Source of the DNA: Quillaja saponaria
Lineage: Eukaryota > Streptophyta > Magnoliopsida > Fabales > Quillajaceae
Assembly (NCBI GenBank): GCA_029379385.1
Contig: CM055611.1
Coordinates: 10,354,001 to 10,418,000, forward strand
Length of the DNA: 64,000 nucleotides
Reading direction: 5' to 3'
Shown: positions 1 through 9,750 of the stretch, piece after piece
Layout of the letters: each line of letters opens with the position of its first letter
How positions within the stretch are numbered: the first letter of the stretch is position 1
Position numbers and translations under genes: made by a program
Notes under the pieces: generated by a model
What the model saw: only the letters and a program-made list of their open reading frames with translations
Database searches by the model: none
What the model was told of the DNA's origin: nothing

Positions 1-837
1 TTCTCATTCCTTTATGCCTTGCCACCTAAGCCATTCTATGCACTCCTCCTTGCTGCCACCTTACCTCATGCATTCAACTTTAACTTCTCCTCTTGACACC
101 TCATTCTTCAACACTTATATTACAAGACACATCACCTCTTTTCCTCACACCAAAACCGGCAACTTATACTTTTTCTTATATTATAATTATAACTCATTAT
201 TACTAAATATTCTTGTAGCTTATAATCTTGCCAAGCGTCACTTTCCTTACACACCATAATTACTCCATTTATTGCATATTCACTACTCCAATGAATGCAT
301 TTCTTCCTTGTCTTGACACCTAGCCTATTTGACACCATGCCATTCTTCTGCACGCCACCTAGCTTCTACATGCAAACTACTACTCCAAAACCATGGTTTT
401 TGAAGACACCATAATTGTAACATCTCCAAAATTAATACCTAAATTAATTATAGGATAATCAATTATCTTATGAGTTAAATATGATTAAAATTTAGTTACA
501 TATTATTCCCTGTATAGGAATAGTATATGTGAGTATAAAAATATGTATAAGAGTAGTATTTAACTTTGAACCTTAGATTAATAACATAATATCATAACTA
601 AGCATGATAAGATAAAGGAAAGTCAAGTGAAGTGTGAAGGAAATTAAAATCCTAGCTTTTCTCTACATAATCTTAAGTTCAGTCATTTTATTTACTTGCT
701 TTAGTTTAATTGTAGTTAACAATCTCAAATTTTCAATTGTCTGGAGAAAGTTGGAGTTGGTAAATTTTAGTACTTGGCCTGATAGAATTAATTCCTTGTG
801 GGAACGATACTTAACTTACCCTTTATTACTTGTTTAA
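1..837 (+). repeat. Partial 5' LTR of Athila-A
   Basis: The last ~60 bases (about 780-837, ending ttattacttgttt) match the reverse complement of the U5 end of the Athila-B LTR (45539-45600): both have aattccttgtggg, then a variable stretch, then a ttattacttgtt ending. The leader motif that follows (872-894) also matches Athila-B. I therefore infer that the sequence up to 837 is the end of a 5' LTR. How far left it reaches, and whether bases 1-430 (several tgacacc / gccacct words) are LTR or an older repeat, I cannot tell. No convincing coding sequence is present. Confidence 0.6.
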
Positions 838-871
838 AAGATATGTGTGCTTGCATAGTTTTTTTCACAAT

Positions 872-894
872 GTTTTTAGCACCATTACCAAGGA
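872..894 (+). other. Conserved post-LTR leader motif of Athila elements
   Basis: gtttttagcaccattacc followed by aaggaa lies between the LTR end and gag. Plant Athila/Tat elements commonly carry a gttttt-ggcgccgttgcc-like sequence here. The Athila-B counterpart on the minus strand is at about 45482-45515. It marks the start of the internal region. The primer binding site just upstream (838-871) is not clear. Confidence 0.6.
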
Positions 895-975
895 ATTATT
901 CTATTCTTGTCAATATTAATACCAATTAGTTCTAGTTTTAATTCATATTTTTTTTCCTTTTTTGTTTTAGGTTTA

Positions 976-2550
976 TGCAAAGAACTCGTAGCTTGGAAGA
1001 CATTCATTTTGATCCCGAGATCGAAAAGATAGTTCAAAGACTTCGAAATGAGAACCAACAAGCTACTTTGCAAAATCAGTAATAGCTGATGAACAAGAGC
1101 CTAAGGAGTTAATGGACTATACCATCTCCTTAGTGGAAGGCCATCATTCTAGCATCCAACGGCCAAGCAATTCAAGCTAATAACTTTGAAATTATGCCCA
1201 GCCAGATTCAAATGATCCAACAAATGGAACAATTTGTTAGCCTTCCAAACAATGATCTGAATGCCCATATGGTGATGTTCTTGGAGTTGTGCAACAATTT
1301 CAAGTGCAATGATGTTTCTGATGATGCCATTCTTCTAAGGCTTTTTCCTTCTCACTTTGAGATAAGAAGAGAAGTTGGTTGTACTTCTTACGATCCTACT
1401 CTATCACTACATGGACAGACTTGGCTCAAAAGTTCTTGGCAAAATTCTTTGCACCAGCCAAAATAGCTAAGTTGTAGAATAAAATCACCTCATTCATGCA
1501 ACAAGACCAAGAATCTCTTTACGAAACATGGGAAAGATACAAAGACTTGTTGAGGCAGTTCCCCTACCATGGCAGTCCAAAGTGGCTACAAGTCCAAACC
1601 TTCTGCAATGGTTTGGCTAGGATAACAATAATGACCATTGATGTTGCAGTTGTTGGTACATTAATGGGAAAGTCCATTGATGAAGTATATGAGCTGTTGT
1701 AAGCAATGGCTTTAGATAATTATCAATGACTATCTGAGTGACTTGTAACTTGTAGAATAGCTAGGGTACATGAGTTAGATGCGCTCACTAACTTAACGAT
1801 AAGTGCCAAGTCTAGCTAAAAGATTTGATACTCTTGTTGTTCCGGCAATCAATAATCAAGTTATGGCTTGCGACATATGTGGAGATGGTCATACTAGTGA
1901 CTAATGCCTAAACACTAAAGTAGTGCAATATGTAGGCAATTATAATAGGCAAAACAACCCTTTCTCCAACACTAATACCCCGGGATGGAAAAATCATCTT
2001 AATTTTAGTTGGAACAATCAAGGGACTTCAAATACTGCGAAGCTTAACTACCCTTCCCGGTTTTCAATCACAAGCAAGACCAATGGCAGGACTTGAGAAA
2101 AAGCCATCATTAGACGACATGTTCATGCAATATATGTCTAGAATTGATTCAGTGATCCAAAGTCAAGTGGCTTCTTTAAGAACTCTTGAGATACAAGTAG
2201 GCCAGCTGGCCAATGCCTTGACAAATAGGCCTCAAGGTGCCCTCCCTACTGACACTGAGCCTAATCTAAGAAACAATAAAGAGCAATGCAAGGCCATCAT
2301 CCTTAAAAGTGTTAAGTCAGTTGAGGAGTGGAATAAACAAGCTAAAGTTGTGAATAAACCAATCGAAGTAGATACTTCAATTGAAAAGAAAGAGGAAAAA
2401 GATCAAACTAATGAATCTACTATGCCTACTCTTCCACTACCTTTTCCTCAAAGATTCCAAAAGAAAAATCTTGACAAGCAATTCCAAAAATTCTTACAAG
2501 TGTTTAAAAAGCTCCACATTAACATACCATTTGCTGAAGCTTTAGAATAA
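976..2550 (+). pseudogene. Athila-A gag (broken)
   Basis: The reading starts MQRTRSLEDIHFDPEIEK at 976 and hits a stop after ~35 residues. Capsid-type retrotransposon gag sequence resumes at 1194-1460 and, in another frame, at 1496-1702 (SLYETWERYKDLLRQFPYHG, then a WLQVQTFCNGL motif typical of this gag family). A zinc-knuckle remnant CDICGDGH...C lies near 1868-1906; the codon before its last Cys is a TAA where related elements have CAA (Gln). The downstream part, 2083-2550, is a charged, Lys/Glu-rich segment with a proline stretch (LPLPFPQRF) that usually precedes the protease. At least three frames are needed to read it, so it is dead. Confidence 0.85.
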
Positions 2551-2606
2551 ATGCTGAGCTATGTCAAGTTCATGAAGGACAACTTATCCAAGAAGAGGAG
2601 GTTAGG

Positions 2607-3155
2607 TGAGTATGAAACCTATTACTTTCACGGAAGAATGTAATGCTATACTAGAAAAGAAACTCCTACCAAAGTTAAAAGATCCAGGTAGTTTTACTAT
2701 CCCTTATACTATTGGTACTCAATTTTTTTGTAATGCTTTATGTGATTTAGGAGCTAGTATTAATTTAATCCCTTTGTCTATTTATCAGAATTTGGGTTTG
2801 GGGGAAGCTAAGCCTACATCAGTTACATTGCAACTACCTGATAGGTTTTTAACCTATCCAAGGGGAATAATAAATGATGTGTTAGTGAAAGTTGATAAAT
2901 TGATTTTTCTTGTTGATTTTATTGTGCTTGACATGGAAGAAGATATGAAAATCCTTATCATTCTCGAAAGACCTTTCTTAGCTATAGGAAGAACCCTAGT
3001 TGATGTGTGAAAAGGTGAGCTTACCATGAGAGTTCAAGACCAAGAGGTAATATTTAATGTTTTTAATGCTATGAAATTTCCTTTAGACCACAAAGAATGT
3101 TTTGCTTTTGATATGGTGAATGAAATAACTCAAGAGGTATTTTAAGATAATTGAC
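2607..3155 (+). pseudogene. Athila-A aspartic protease region
   Basis: 134 open residues up to 3010 form a retropepsin-like domain: the active-site motif LCDLGASINLIPLSIY is at about 2737-2784 (Asp kept), and the ILERPFLAIGRTLVDV end corresponds to the family's ILGRPFLATGR segment with Gly changed to Glu. A TGA follows at 3008; related sequence (KGELTMRVQDQEVIFNVFNAMKFP) continues in frame to ~3140. It would process the gag-pol polyprotein in virus-like particles. It is one of the better kept parts of this element, but it has no intact upstream or downstream partner. Confidence 0.85.
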
Positions 3156-3484
3156 CCACTTGAAGCATCTATAATTTCTAGTACTAATAGAGAAGATGAT
3201 GATTTTATTTAGCGCATGAAATTATTAGATACTTCACCTTTCATAGCAAGTTGACATTCCTGCTTCTACACCTTAGGCTTCCATGATTGAAGAGCCACCT
3301 GCATTAAAGCTAAAGTCGTTGCCACCCCATCTAAGGTATGCTTTTATTGGTTCATCATCTACTTTGCCTATTATTATTTTTGCTGCTCTTACTAATATTC
3401 AGGAAGAGATACTCTTTCATATACTAAGAGAACACAAGAAGGCACTAGGATAGACCATAGTCGACATCAAAGGCATAAGCCATT

Positions 3485-4830
3485 CGTTTTGCATGCAAAA
3501 AATTTTGATGGAGGATAATCATAAACCTACCATTGAACATCAAAGGAGGCTTAATCTGATCATGAAAGATGTAGTCAAGAAAGAAGTGATCAAGTTGCTA
3601 GATCTAAGTATCATACACCCCATCTCGGATGGCTCATGGGTAAGTCCAATTCAGTGCATACCAAAAAGGAGAGGGATTACAGTTGTGGCTAACACCAAAA
3701 ATGAACTCATCCCTATAGGACTGTGACCAGATGTCGTGTATGCATAGACTACGGTAAGCTCAACAAAGCCATAAGGAAAGACCACTTTCCTCTTCCTTTT
3801 ATTGATTAAATGCTTGATCGGTTAGCAAGTAAGCAATTTCACTATTTTTTAGATGATTGTCCCTCTGGCATCTTTGCCTTAGAAAGATGCCTTTTGGTTT
3901 TTGTAATACACCTGCTCCTTTTAAAGATGCATGATGGCTATTTTTTCTAACATGGTATAGCATAGTCTTGAGGTGTTCATGGATAATTTTTCTATTTTTG
4001 GGGATTCTTTTGATAGTTATCTCCATAATTTAAAATGTGTGCTTGAACGATGTGAAGAGACCAATTTGGCTTTGAATTGGGAAAAGTGCCATTTTATAGT
4101 ACAAGAAAGGATTGTCTTAGGACATAAGGTGTCTAGCAAAGGCATAGAGGTGGATAAGGGTAAGATTGAAGCAATAAAGAAACTCCCACCACCTAGTTCA
4201 AGTAAAAGGTATTAGAAGCTTTTTAGGGCATGCAGGCTTTATAGGCAGTTTATTAAGGACTTTTCAAAAATTTAAAAATTGCTATGTAACCTTTTAGAAA
4301 AAGAACTCCCTTTGATTTTGATAAAGAATGTCTAGCTGCATTTTTAGATTTTAAACAGAGACTAATTACTCCTCTTATAATTGTTATTCTTAATTGGAAC
4401 CTACCTTTTTCTGAACTTATATGTGATGCTAGTGACTATGCAGTATTAGGACAGTGTAAGGATAAAATCTTTCACTATATTTATTATACTAGTAAGAATT
4501 GACTAGATCTTAACTCAATTACACCACCATTAAAAAAATAATTATTAGCAGTAGTGTTAGCTTTTCATAATTTTGTTCTTATCTTATTAGAACTGAAGTT
4601 ATTATTTATATTGACCACTCTGTTATTAAGTATTTGATTGACAAAAAGGATGCGAAACCCTGGTTAATAAGATGGATACTCTTGTTCCAAGAGTTTGACT
4701 TGAAGATTAGAGATAAGAAAGAAACAGAAAACCAAGTGGCAGACCATTTATCAAGGTTGGAAGGTGGTGAGAAAATTGTTGATCAAACCTTCATCAATGA
4801 GAATTTCTAGGATGAACAACTTTTTCAGTT
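3485..4830 (+). pseudogene. Athila-A reverse transcriptase and RNase H (broken)
   Basis: The RT N-terminus (3493-3726: DNHKPTIEHQRRLNLIMKDV, then WVSPIQCIPK) is followed by a frameshifted fingers/palm stretch (3730-3960). The palm block starting at 3973 reads VFMDNFSIFGDS. Related elements have FMDD, so the second catalytic Asp is Asn here. The thumb/connection (FIVQERIVLGHKVSSKGIEV) ends at 4215 with a stop. RNase H remains are scattered from 4215 to 4770 (LICDASDYAV near 4415, [10 protein letters not shown] near 4650, [11 protein letters not shown] near 4740). Several frameshifts and a lost catalytic Asp make it inactive. Confidence 0.85.
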
Positions 4831-5039
4831 TGATCATCCAAAGTTACCATGGTATGTTGATTTTGTTAATTATATTATGAGTAAAGTTTTTCCTCCTGAT
4901 TTAGATTTCCAACCAAATAAGGGAAAAAAAAAAAAGTTTTACATGATGTCAAATATTATGTATGGGATGACCCTTTCTTATTTAAGCAATGTGCTAATCA
5001 TATTCTTAAAAGGTGTGCACCAAAAGAGGAAATTCAAAG

Positions 5040-6092
5040 TATACCTCAGTATTGCCATTCCTTACACTATAATGGACATTTAGAAAAAGAGCGAACTGTA
5101 GCAAAAGTCCTAAAATCAGGTTTTTATTGGCTCTATTTATATAAGGATGCTAATAATTTTGTTGTTGCTCGTGATAGGTGCATGGGCAACATTTCCAAAA
5201 GACATGAGATGCCTCTCAACAAGAACCTTGAAGTGGAGATTTTTGATGTATGGGTAGTTGACTTTATGGGTTCCTTCCCATCCTTATACAATAATCAGTA
5301 TATCTTGGTAGCAGTGGACTATGTATCCAAATGGGTAGAAGCAATAGCCTTGCTAATAAATGGTTCAAAGGTTGTGAATGGACTTTCTTAAGACAAGAAT
5401 CTTCACTCGATTTAGCACCCCTAGAGCTATTATTAGTGATGGGGGTTCCTATTTTTGTAATAAGCACTTGGAGGGCCTTTTTAGCTAAGTATGGAGTCAC
5501 TCACATGCTTATCTTGGCCTATCATCCATAATCTAGTGCTAAAGCCAAAATTTTCAATTGAGAAATCAAGAAAATCTCGGAGAAAATAGTATGCCCTTCA
5601 CGAAAAGATTGGTCCAAGAGATTAGACGATGCATTATGGACATATTGTATAGCCTATAAAACTCCTATAGGCATGTCTTCATATAGACTAGTTTTTGGAA
5701 AAGCATGCTACCTCCCGGTGGAGTTAGAGCACAACGCGTATTGGGCTATTAAGAAGTTGAATCTTGACCTCTATCTAGCTAGTGAGAAGAGGCTACTTCA
5801 ACTTAATGAGGTGGATGAGTTCTGGCTTCAAGCATATGAGAATGCTAAGATTTATAAGGAACAAACAAAAAAATTCCATGACAAGAAGATTATGGACCGC
5901 CACTTTAGGCGTGGTATGAAGGTCTTACTTTTTAATTCTCGTTTGAAACTATTTTAGGGAAAGCTTAAGTCAATGTGGTCCGGACCTTTCATAGTCACTA
6001 TAGTATTTCCTTATGGAGTTGTGGAAATAGCTGAAGAAAAGAAGCCAGACAACAAATTCAAGGTTAATGGGAAAAGGTTGAACAATTATTAG
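5040..6092 (+). pseudogene. Athila-A integrase (broken)
   Basis: A degraded HHCC zinc region (5050-5215, [15 protein letters not shown], one Cys lost) is followed by the catalytic core: [12 protein letters not shown] near 5250 keeps the first Asp; a second frame near 5415 gives IISDGGSYF, keeping the second Asp; near 5540 the usual GQAE motif reads AKAK, so the catalytic Glu is Lys. The C-terminal part from 5673 ([32 protein letters not shown]) and the GPY/F-like WSGPFIVTIVFPYG motif (5979-6020) are readable. It would insert element cDNA, but it is split over at least three frames. Confidence 0.85.
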
Positions 6093-6187
6093 GGGAGATC
6101 CTATTAATCGTCAAAATACCTCTATCACTTTAGCCAGTGCTAAATGAGCATAACAAAGTCAAGCCGATAACTATAAATCTAGTTCTA

Positions 6188-6205
6188 CTTGGGAGGCAAC
6201 CCAAG
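6188..6205 (+). other. Conserved Athila hairpin (cttggg-aggcaa-cccaag)
   Basis: A perfect 6-bp stem (cttggg / cccaag) with a 6-base loop lies just after pol. The same block, including the upstream words gtcaagcc and aactata, occurs on the minus strand in Athila-B at 44179-44220, where the left arm of the stem has decayed. Conservation in two copies that have lost most of their coding sequence suggests a cis-acting RNA or DNA element of the family; the role is not known to me. Confidence 0.6.
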
Positions 6206-7080
6206 CTTTCTAAACTTTTCCTTTAGTTTTCAAGTTTTTTGAGGCATATTTAGAGTAATTGAACTGAATTTCTTTGTTTTGTCTTGTAGAAACAACACAA
6301 AACACTTTAAAACATGTGAAAGCTTCAAAACAGACTTGTTAGACACCGCAGCACCTACTTTTTAGGTGCCACAATGCAATAAAATCAAACCATACAAAAG
6401 TAAATGGCGTCATGACACTAGCTCTTGAAGTAGCAGTAGCTGTTGTCCCCACGGAGTAGCAAGCCACCGCCTAGAAGTAATTGGTAGGGGCTATTTGAAA
6501 CAACCCGAATTTCATGTGTTCACAACCCTAATTCATATCTAAACACTCCCTACCTCCCTAAAACTGTCTTACCTACTTAAAAATCCAAGACCCATTTTCC
6601 AAATCAAGTGATTTAAAGTTCATCTTTTTTAAAGTTTCAAGAATGGCATCCATGGCTACTCCTTCCTTCAAGCTTTAAGTGGATTTTCCTCTTGCAAGTA
6701 AGTTTCCTATAAATCAGGGTTTTTCATATTTTTTGAAGTAAGGAGAACAAAAATTCTTATTCTAGTATGGATATATGCCTTCCCTTTCCTTGAAGTTATT
6801 TAAGGATTTGAGCTTGTTTTAAACCATAGGTAATCAATTTTCTACATTTTTCATGCTATACCCGAATTTGGGTTTGTGAAGTTGAAAAATTGGGGTTTGA
6901 TCTTATATAAATTAGGGGTTTTTGGTTCTAGTAATGTGTGGAGGATTACATGCTTGGCATTGATTACATTGATATTGATTGTGCAATACAAGTTTTGGGG
7001 TTATGTTGTTGTTGTGGTTTGGATTGGGCTATGCCTCCAAAGAGATTAACAGGTGGTTTCTATATATGAACACACCAAAT
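6206..7080 (+). other. Athila-A spacer between pol and third ORF
   Basis: No supported coding sequence. It contains a stretch (about 6340-6385) with imperfect palindromic words of the gcagcacc...ggtgcc type, which also occur in the Athila-B LTRs. The following ~600 bases are AT-rich leader-like sequence. At about 7021-7060 the words atgcctccaaagagattaac may be the original start of the third ORF. Confidence 0.5.
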
Positions 7081-7086
7081 TTGTGT

Positions 7087-7870
7087 CCGAAGAAGCTTCA
7101 ACAATGATTTGCATACTGAATTGCAAACTGGGGTATAATTGCTGAAAGAGGGTTTGAATTGATACATCAATTCCATGAAGAAATCTATGATATCATCAAA
7201 GCTTGCTATTAGGAGCAATTTTGTGATACACCAAAATCTGCAATTGTTTCATTGGTAAGGGAGTTCTATGCCAATGTCCCCCCCCCCCCCCCAATCACAA
7301 GAATGGTAAGGTGTTTGTTCATGGGTGACAAGTTCCATTTAATAGCCACACCATTAAAAAAGTTTATGGGTTGCGAGATATTAAAGAAGTACAAACTTCT
7401 TATGGAAGGTGAGGCAAATTTGGAGAAGGTTATTTCTATCTTATGCAAGGGTTAAACTACATGGACATTGTCCAAAGGAGAGCTAATTACTTTCCGGTCT
7501 AATGCAATGAGCAGGTATGAAAAGGCTTGGTTATTACTCTTGTCTAATAATATGTTGCCTTGTACTCATACTAGTGATGTCACTAAGGAAAGAGCTATTC
7601 TCTTATATTCCATTCTTACCGGTAAAAGCATTGATATTAGGAGCCTGATTCTTTCAAATATCATCAAGTGTGCCCACTTCTATACAAGGGAAGGTCTTTA
7701 ATTCCCATGTTTGGTCATTGTTTTATGTGTCTGGGTTGGTGTGCATTTTAACAATAATGAAGAGTTGGTGCATCCTAAGGAGAATATTGATAAGATTGTT
7801 ATTGCCCACCTCCCAGTTCATAACAATTTGTTAGGTATGAGGTAGCTCATCTTCAGCCCCACAACCATCT
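7087..7870 (+). pseudogene. Athila-A third ORF, plant transposon protein-type (broken)
   Basis: Pieces in different frames read in order as the domain known as putative plant transposon protein, which follows pol in many Athila-type elements: ERGFELIHQFHEEIYD (about 7146-7195), LVREFYANV (7252), then a TRM...LIATPLKKFMGCE stretch (to 7455) and KAWLLLLSNNMLPCTHTSDVTKERAILLYSILTGKSIDIRS (7525-7665). The last part ends at a TAA (7699) and degraded sequence continues to ~7860. A run of 14-15 C (about 7279-7293) sits inside it. Whether this ORF is an envelope-like protein in the family is unsettled; I see no clear membrane segment in the readable pieces. Confidence 0.7.
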
Positions 7871-7887
7871 CAACCATTTATAACTAG

Positions 7888-8310
7888 GCTATAACACATT
7901 ACTCTCTTAAACCTCGACTTAATTTAATTAATGTCTAAATTAAACAGTAATTATTCCTTAATTACCAAAGAGACCAAAGCTTCCTTTTATTCATTTGTTT
8001 CTTAAACCAAATTAGTTACTTTCTTTACCAAAATTTTTCTTTTTCTTTTTATTCTTCTAGGTCTTAATTCATTAAATTAAATTACCAAGTTTCTTCCATC
8101 TTCTCTTTAGGCCGAATTCTACCACTTGTAATTAAGTGCTAATTTATTCTTTATTTGCTACAAAGAATACATTACATCAATTCCTCTTTTAACTTCCTTA
8201 ATAATACTTATTACAAAACATACTTTAACTTAATTGACCTCCTTTAAGTCTTATATTTTATTACTTTACATTTCTAATAGAATTTCTATTAAGTCCTTAG
8301 CTTAATTAAC
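7888..8310. repeat. Dispersed repeat R1, copy A, inside Athila-A
   Basis: An AT- and pyrimidine-rich non-coding block between the third ORF and the 3' UTR of Athila-A. It aligns by eye with 12965-13400: shared words in the same order include ttaattaat, agtaattatt, aaaattt-ctttttc-tttttattc, ggtc-attcattaaat and gaattctaccattg-like sequence. The limits are approximate; I found no clear terminal repeats. It may be a MITE, an LTR fragment or part of an unknown element. Confidence 0.45.
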
Positions 8311-9704
8311 TCACGGCCCTATGATTTCATTAATTCTCAACTTATTACCCAATTTAGGGAAGTTCCTTTTTACTACTTTATTTTTTGTTTTGTTATTTTA
8401 TTCCATTGAGGACAATGTCATGTTTAAGTTTGGGGGCGTGTTATGTGTTTTTGAGTGCTTTATGTTATTGGTGCTTCTATTGTTTAAGTTGTTTATGCTT
8501 AAATGTGTCTTGTTTTAGTGTGTCATTTGGTTGAAGATTCTATTATACTATTATGATATGCTTCCCTCATCCTATGATAAAAATTTGATTATCGTGTAAG
8601 CTTGACACTTGTGTTTCAATTCTTGAGTTAGTAGCATTGTAGGGTGTGATTTCCAACATTCATTATGCACTTGGTCTTTTTCTTGGGATTGTGTTGCTTA
8701 CTTAGAAACGATTTATGCTAAGAATATCCTTATTTGGTTTATAACACTAGAATTTTCTTGATTCCCTCTTGAGGCAAAATTCTAGATGAAACCAAGTTAA
8801 TGAAAGGATTTAGGCCATTGTTAGACCGTTTTAGGCTTTCAAGGTAACCTTGTTTATTTTATATCCTTAGTACAACCCTTTGAGCTTATTAAGCCTTTTT
8901 CTTAGTCACCCACATTATTGCTTATATGATTGCTTGTGAAATCTAATTTTGAACCCTTACTTTTAAGCATTTGGTCATTCTAGATACATATTGAGCCATG
9001 CAAAGTAAAAGAGCAAAAGTGGTGGTTGGAAAAAAAAAAAAGAAAAAAAAAAAAAAAAAAGGAAAGTAGAGATGTTGTGCCTTTAGCTGACCCTAATTAT
9101 TCACATAAGAAATATTCAAGTTTAGGGGTGTCACAAATGGGTGAAAAAACAAGCAAAAGAATGAAAAGTTTGAAGTGGTGAAAGAAAGGGAAAAAAAAAA
9201 AAAAAAAAGAAAAAAGAAGAGAAAAGTTAAAATGAAATAATGGGATGTATGAAAGCTCTTTAAGGTCTAGAATGATTTAGGTGCTTAGGGTAACTTATGC
9301 TTATATTCCTTATTCATACCATTATACTAGCCTACATTACAAGCTTTATAAAGACCTATTAATCCTTGACTTAGTAGAGTCTACGTTAGTGGAGAAAGTG
9401 TTGAAAACCAAACTTATAGGGTTTAGAATGCTAAGCGAGATGTTGAATACGCATAAACTTATTAGCGTTACCTGTAATTTGAGGTAAACGATTAATTATA
9501 CATACACACACACTTGGAAATCCTTTTGAGAATGATGCTTGCTTTTGAGTTGAACATGAGTTTAAATAATACCTTGTGGTTGACAATGAGTTAAGATGCA
9601 GTGAAACTTTTGATGATATTATGGAGATGTCATTATTTTTTAGCAATGCATCTTAAACTATGTTAGTTGCTTATTTTACTCGTTTGCCCAAGGACTAGTA
9701 AAAT
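8311..9704 (+). other. Athila-A 3' untranslated region
   Basis: Non-coding. Near its start (about 8405-8440) is tgaggacaatgtcatg followed by tttaagtttgggggcg, a motif seen in the 3' part of this family; Athila-B has the minus-strand counterpart at about 43945-43982. Two long A-rich runs (about 9030-9060 and 9190-9210) interrupt it. From about 9350 the sequence aligns with Athila-B 42800-43130 (reverse strand), including a cacacacac stretch and ggaaatc words, so the tail of the UTR is a family feature and not random DNA. Confidence 0.6.
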
Positions 9705-9720
9705 CTTAAGTTTGAGGGTG
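9705..9720 (+). other. Polypurine tract of Athila-A
   Basis: ttaagtttgagggtg precedes the LTR start tgataagttt at 9721. The Athila-B counterpart on the minus strand is ttttggggtg followed by tcataagt (42767-42777). This is the site for plus-strand DNA priming. Confidence 0.65.
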
Positions 9721-9750
9721 TGATAAGTTTATAAAATAACTTATAAGCTT
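9721..9750 (+). repeat. Start of the Athila-A 3' LTR
   Basis: tgataagttt agrees with the LTR starts of Athila-B (tcataagtat and tgtttagtat). After ~30 bases the sequence stops looking like that LTR and turns into MULE terminal sequence, so the rest of the 3' LTR is displaced or lost. The exact junction is uncertain. Confidence 0.45.

Larger units (their letters stand above)
838..9720 (+). mobile_element. Athila-A, Ty3/gypsy (Athila-type) retrotransposon, internal region
   Basis: Domains in the order gag, aspartic protease, RT, RNase H, integrase, then a third ORF of the plant-transposon-protein type, match Athila-type Ty3/gypsy elements. The internal region of ~8.9 kb is of normal length for that group but holds many stops and frameshifts. 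It ends in a polypurine tract at 9705-9720, followed by an LTR-like TG start. A ~420-bp foreign repeat sits at about 7888-8310. A MULE interrupts the 3' LTR almost at once. The same family occurs on the other strand at 41509-46846. Confidence 0.85.

Noticed and set aside
1..837. Host gene or promoter at the left edge
   Set aside because: The ORFs (14-259, 634-837) show no motif; the end of this stretch is an Athila U5 region.
6160..6215. tRNA or small RNA gene around the Athila hairpin
   Set aside because: Only one short stem; no cloverleaf or polymerase III boxes were seen.
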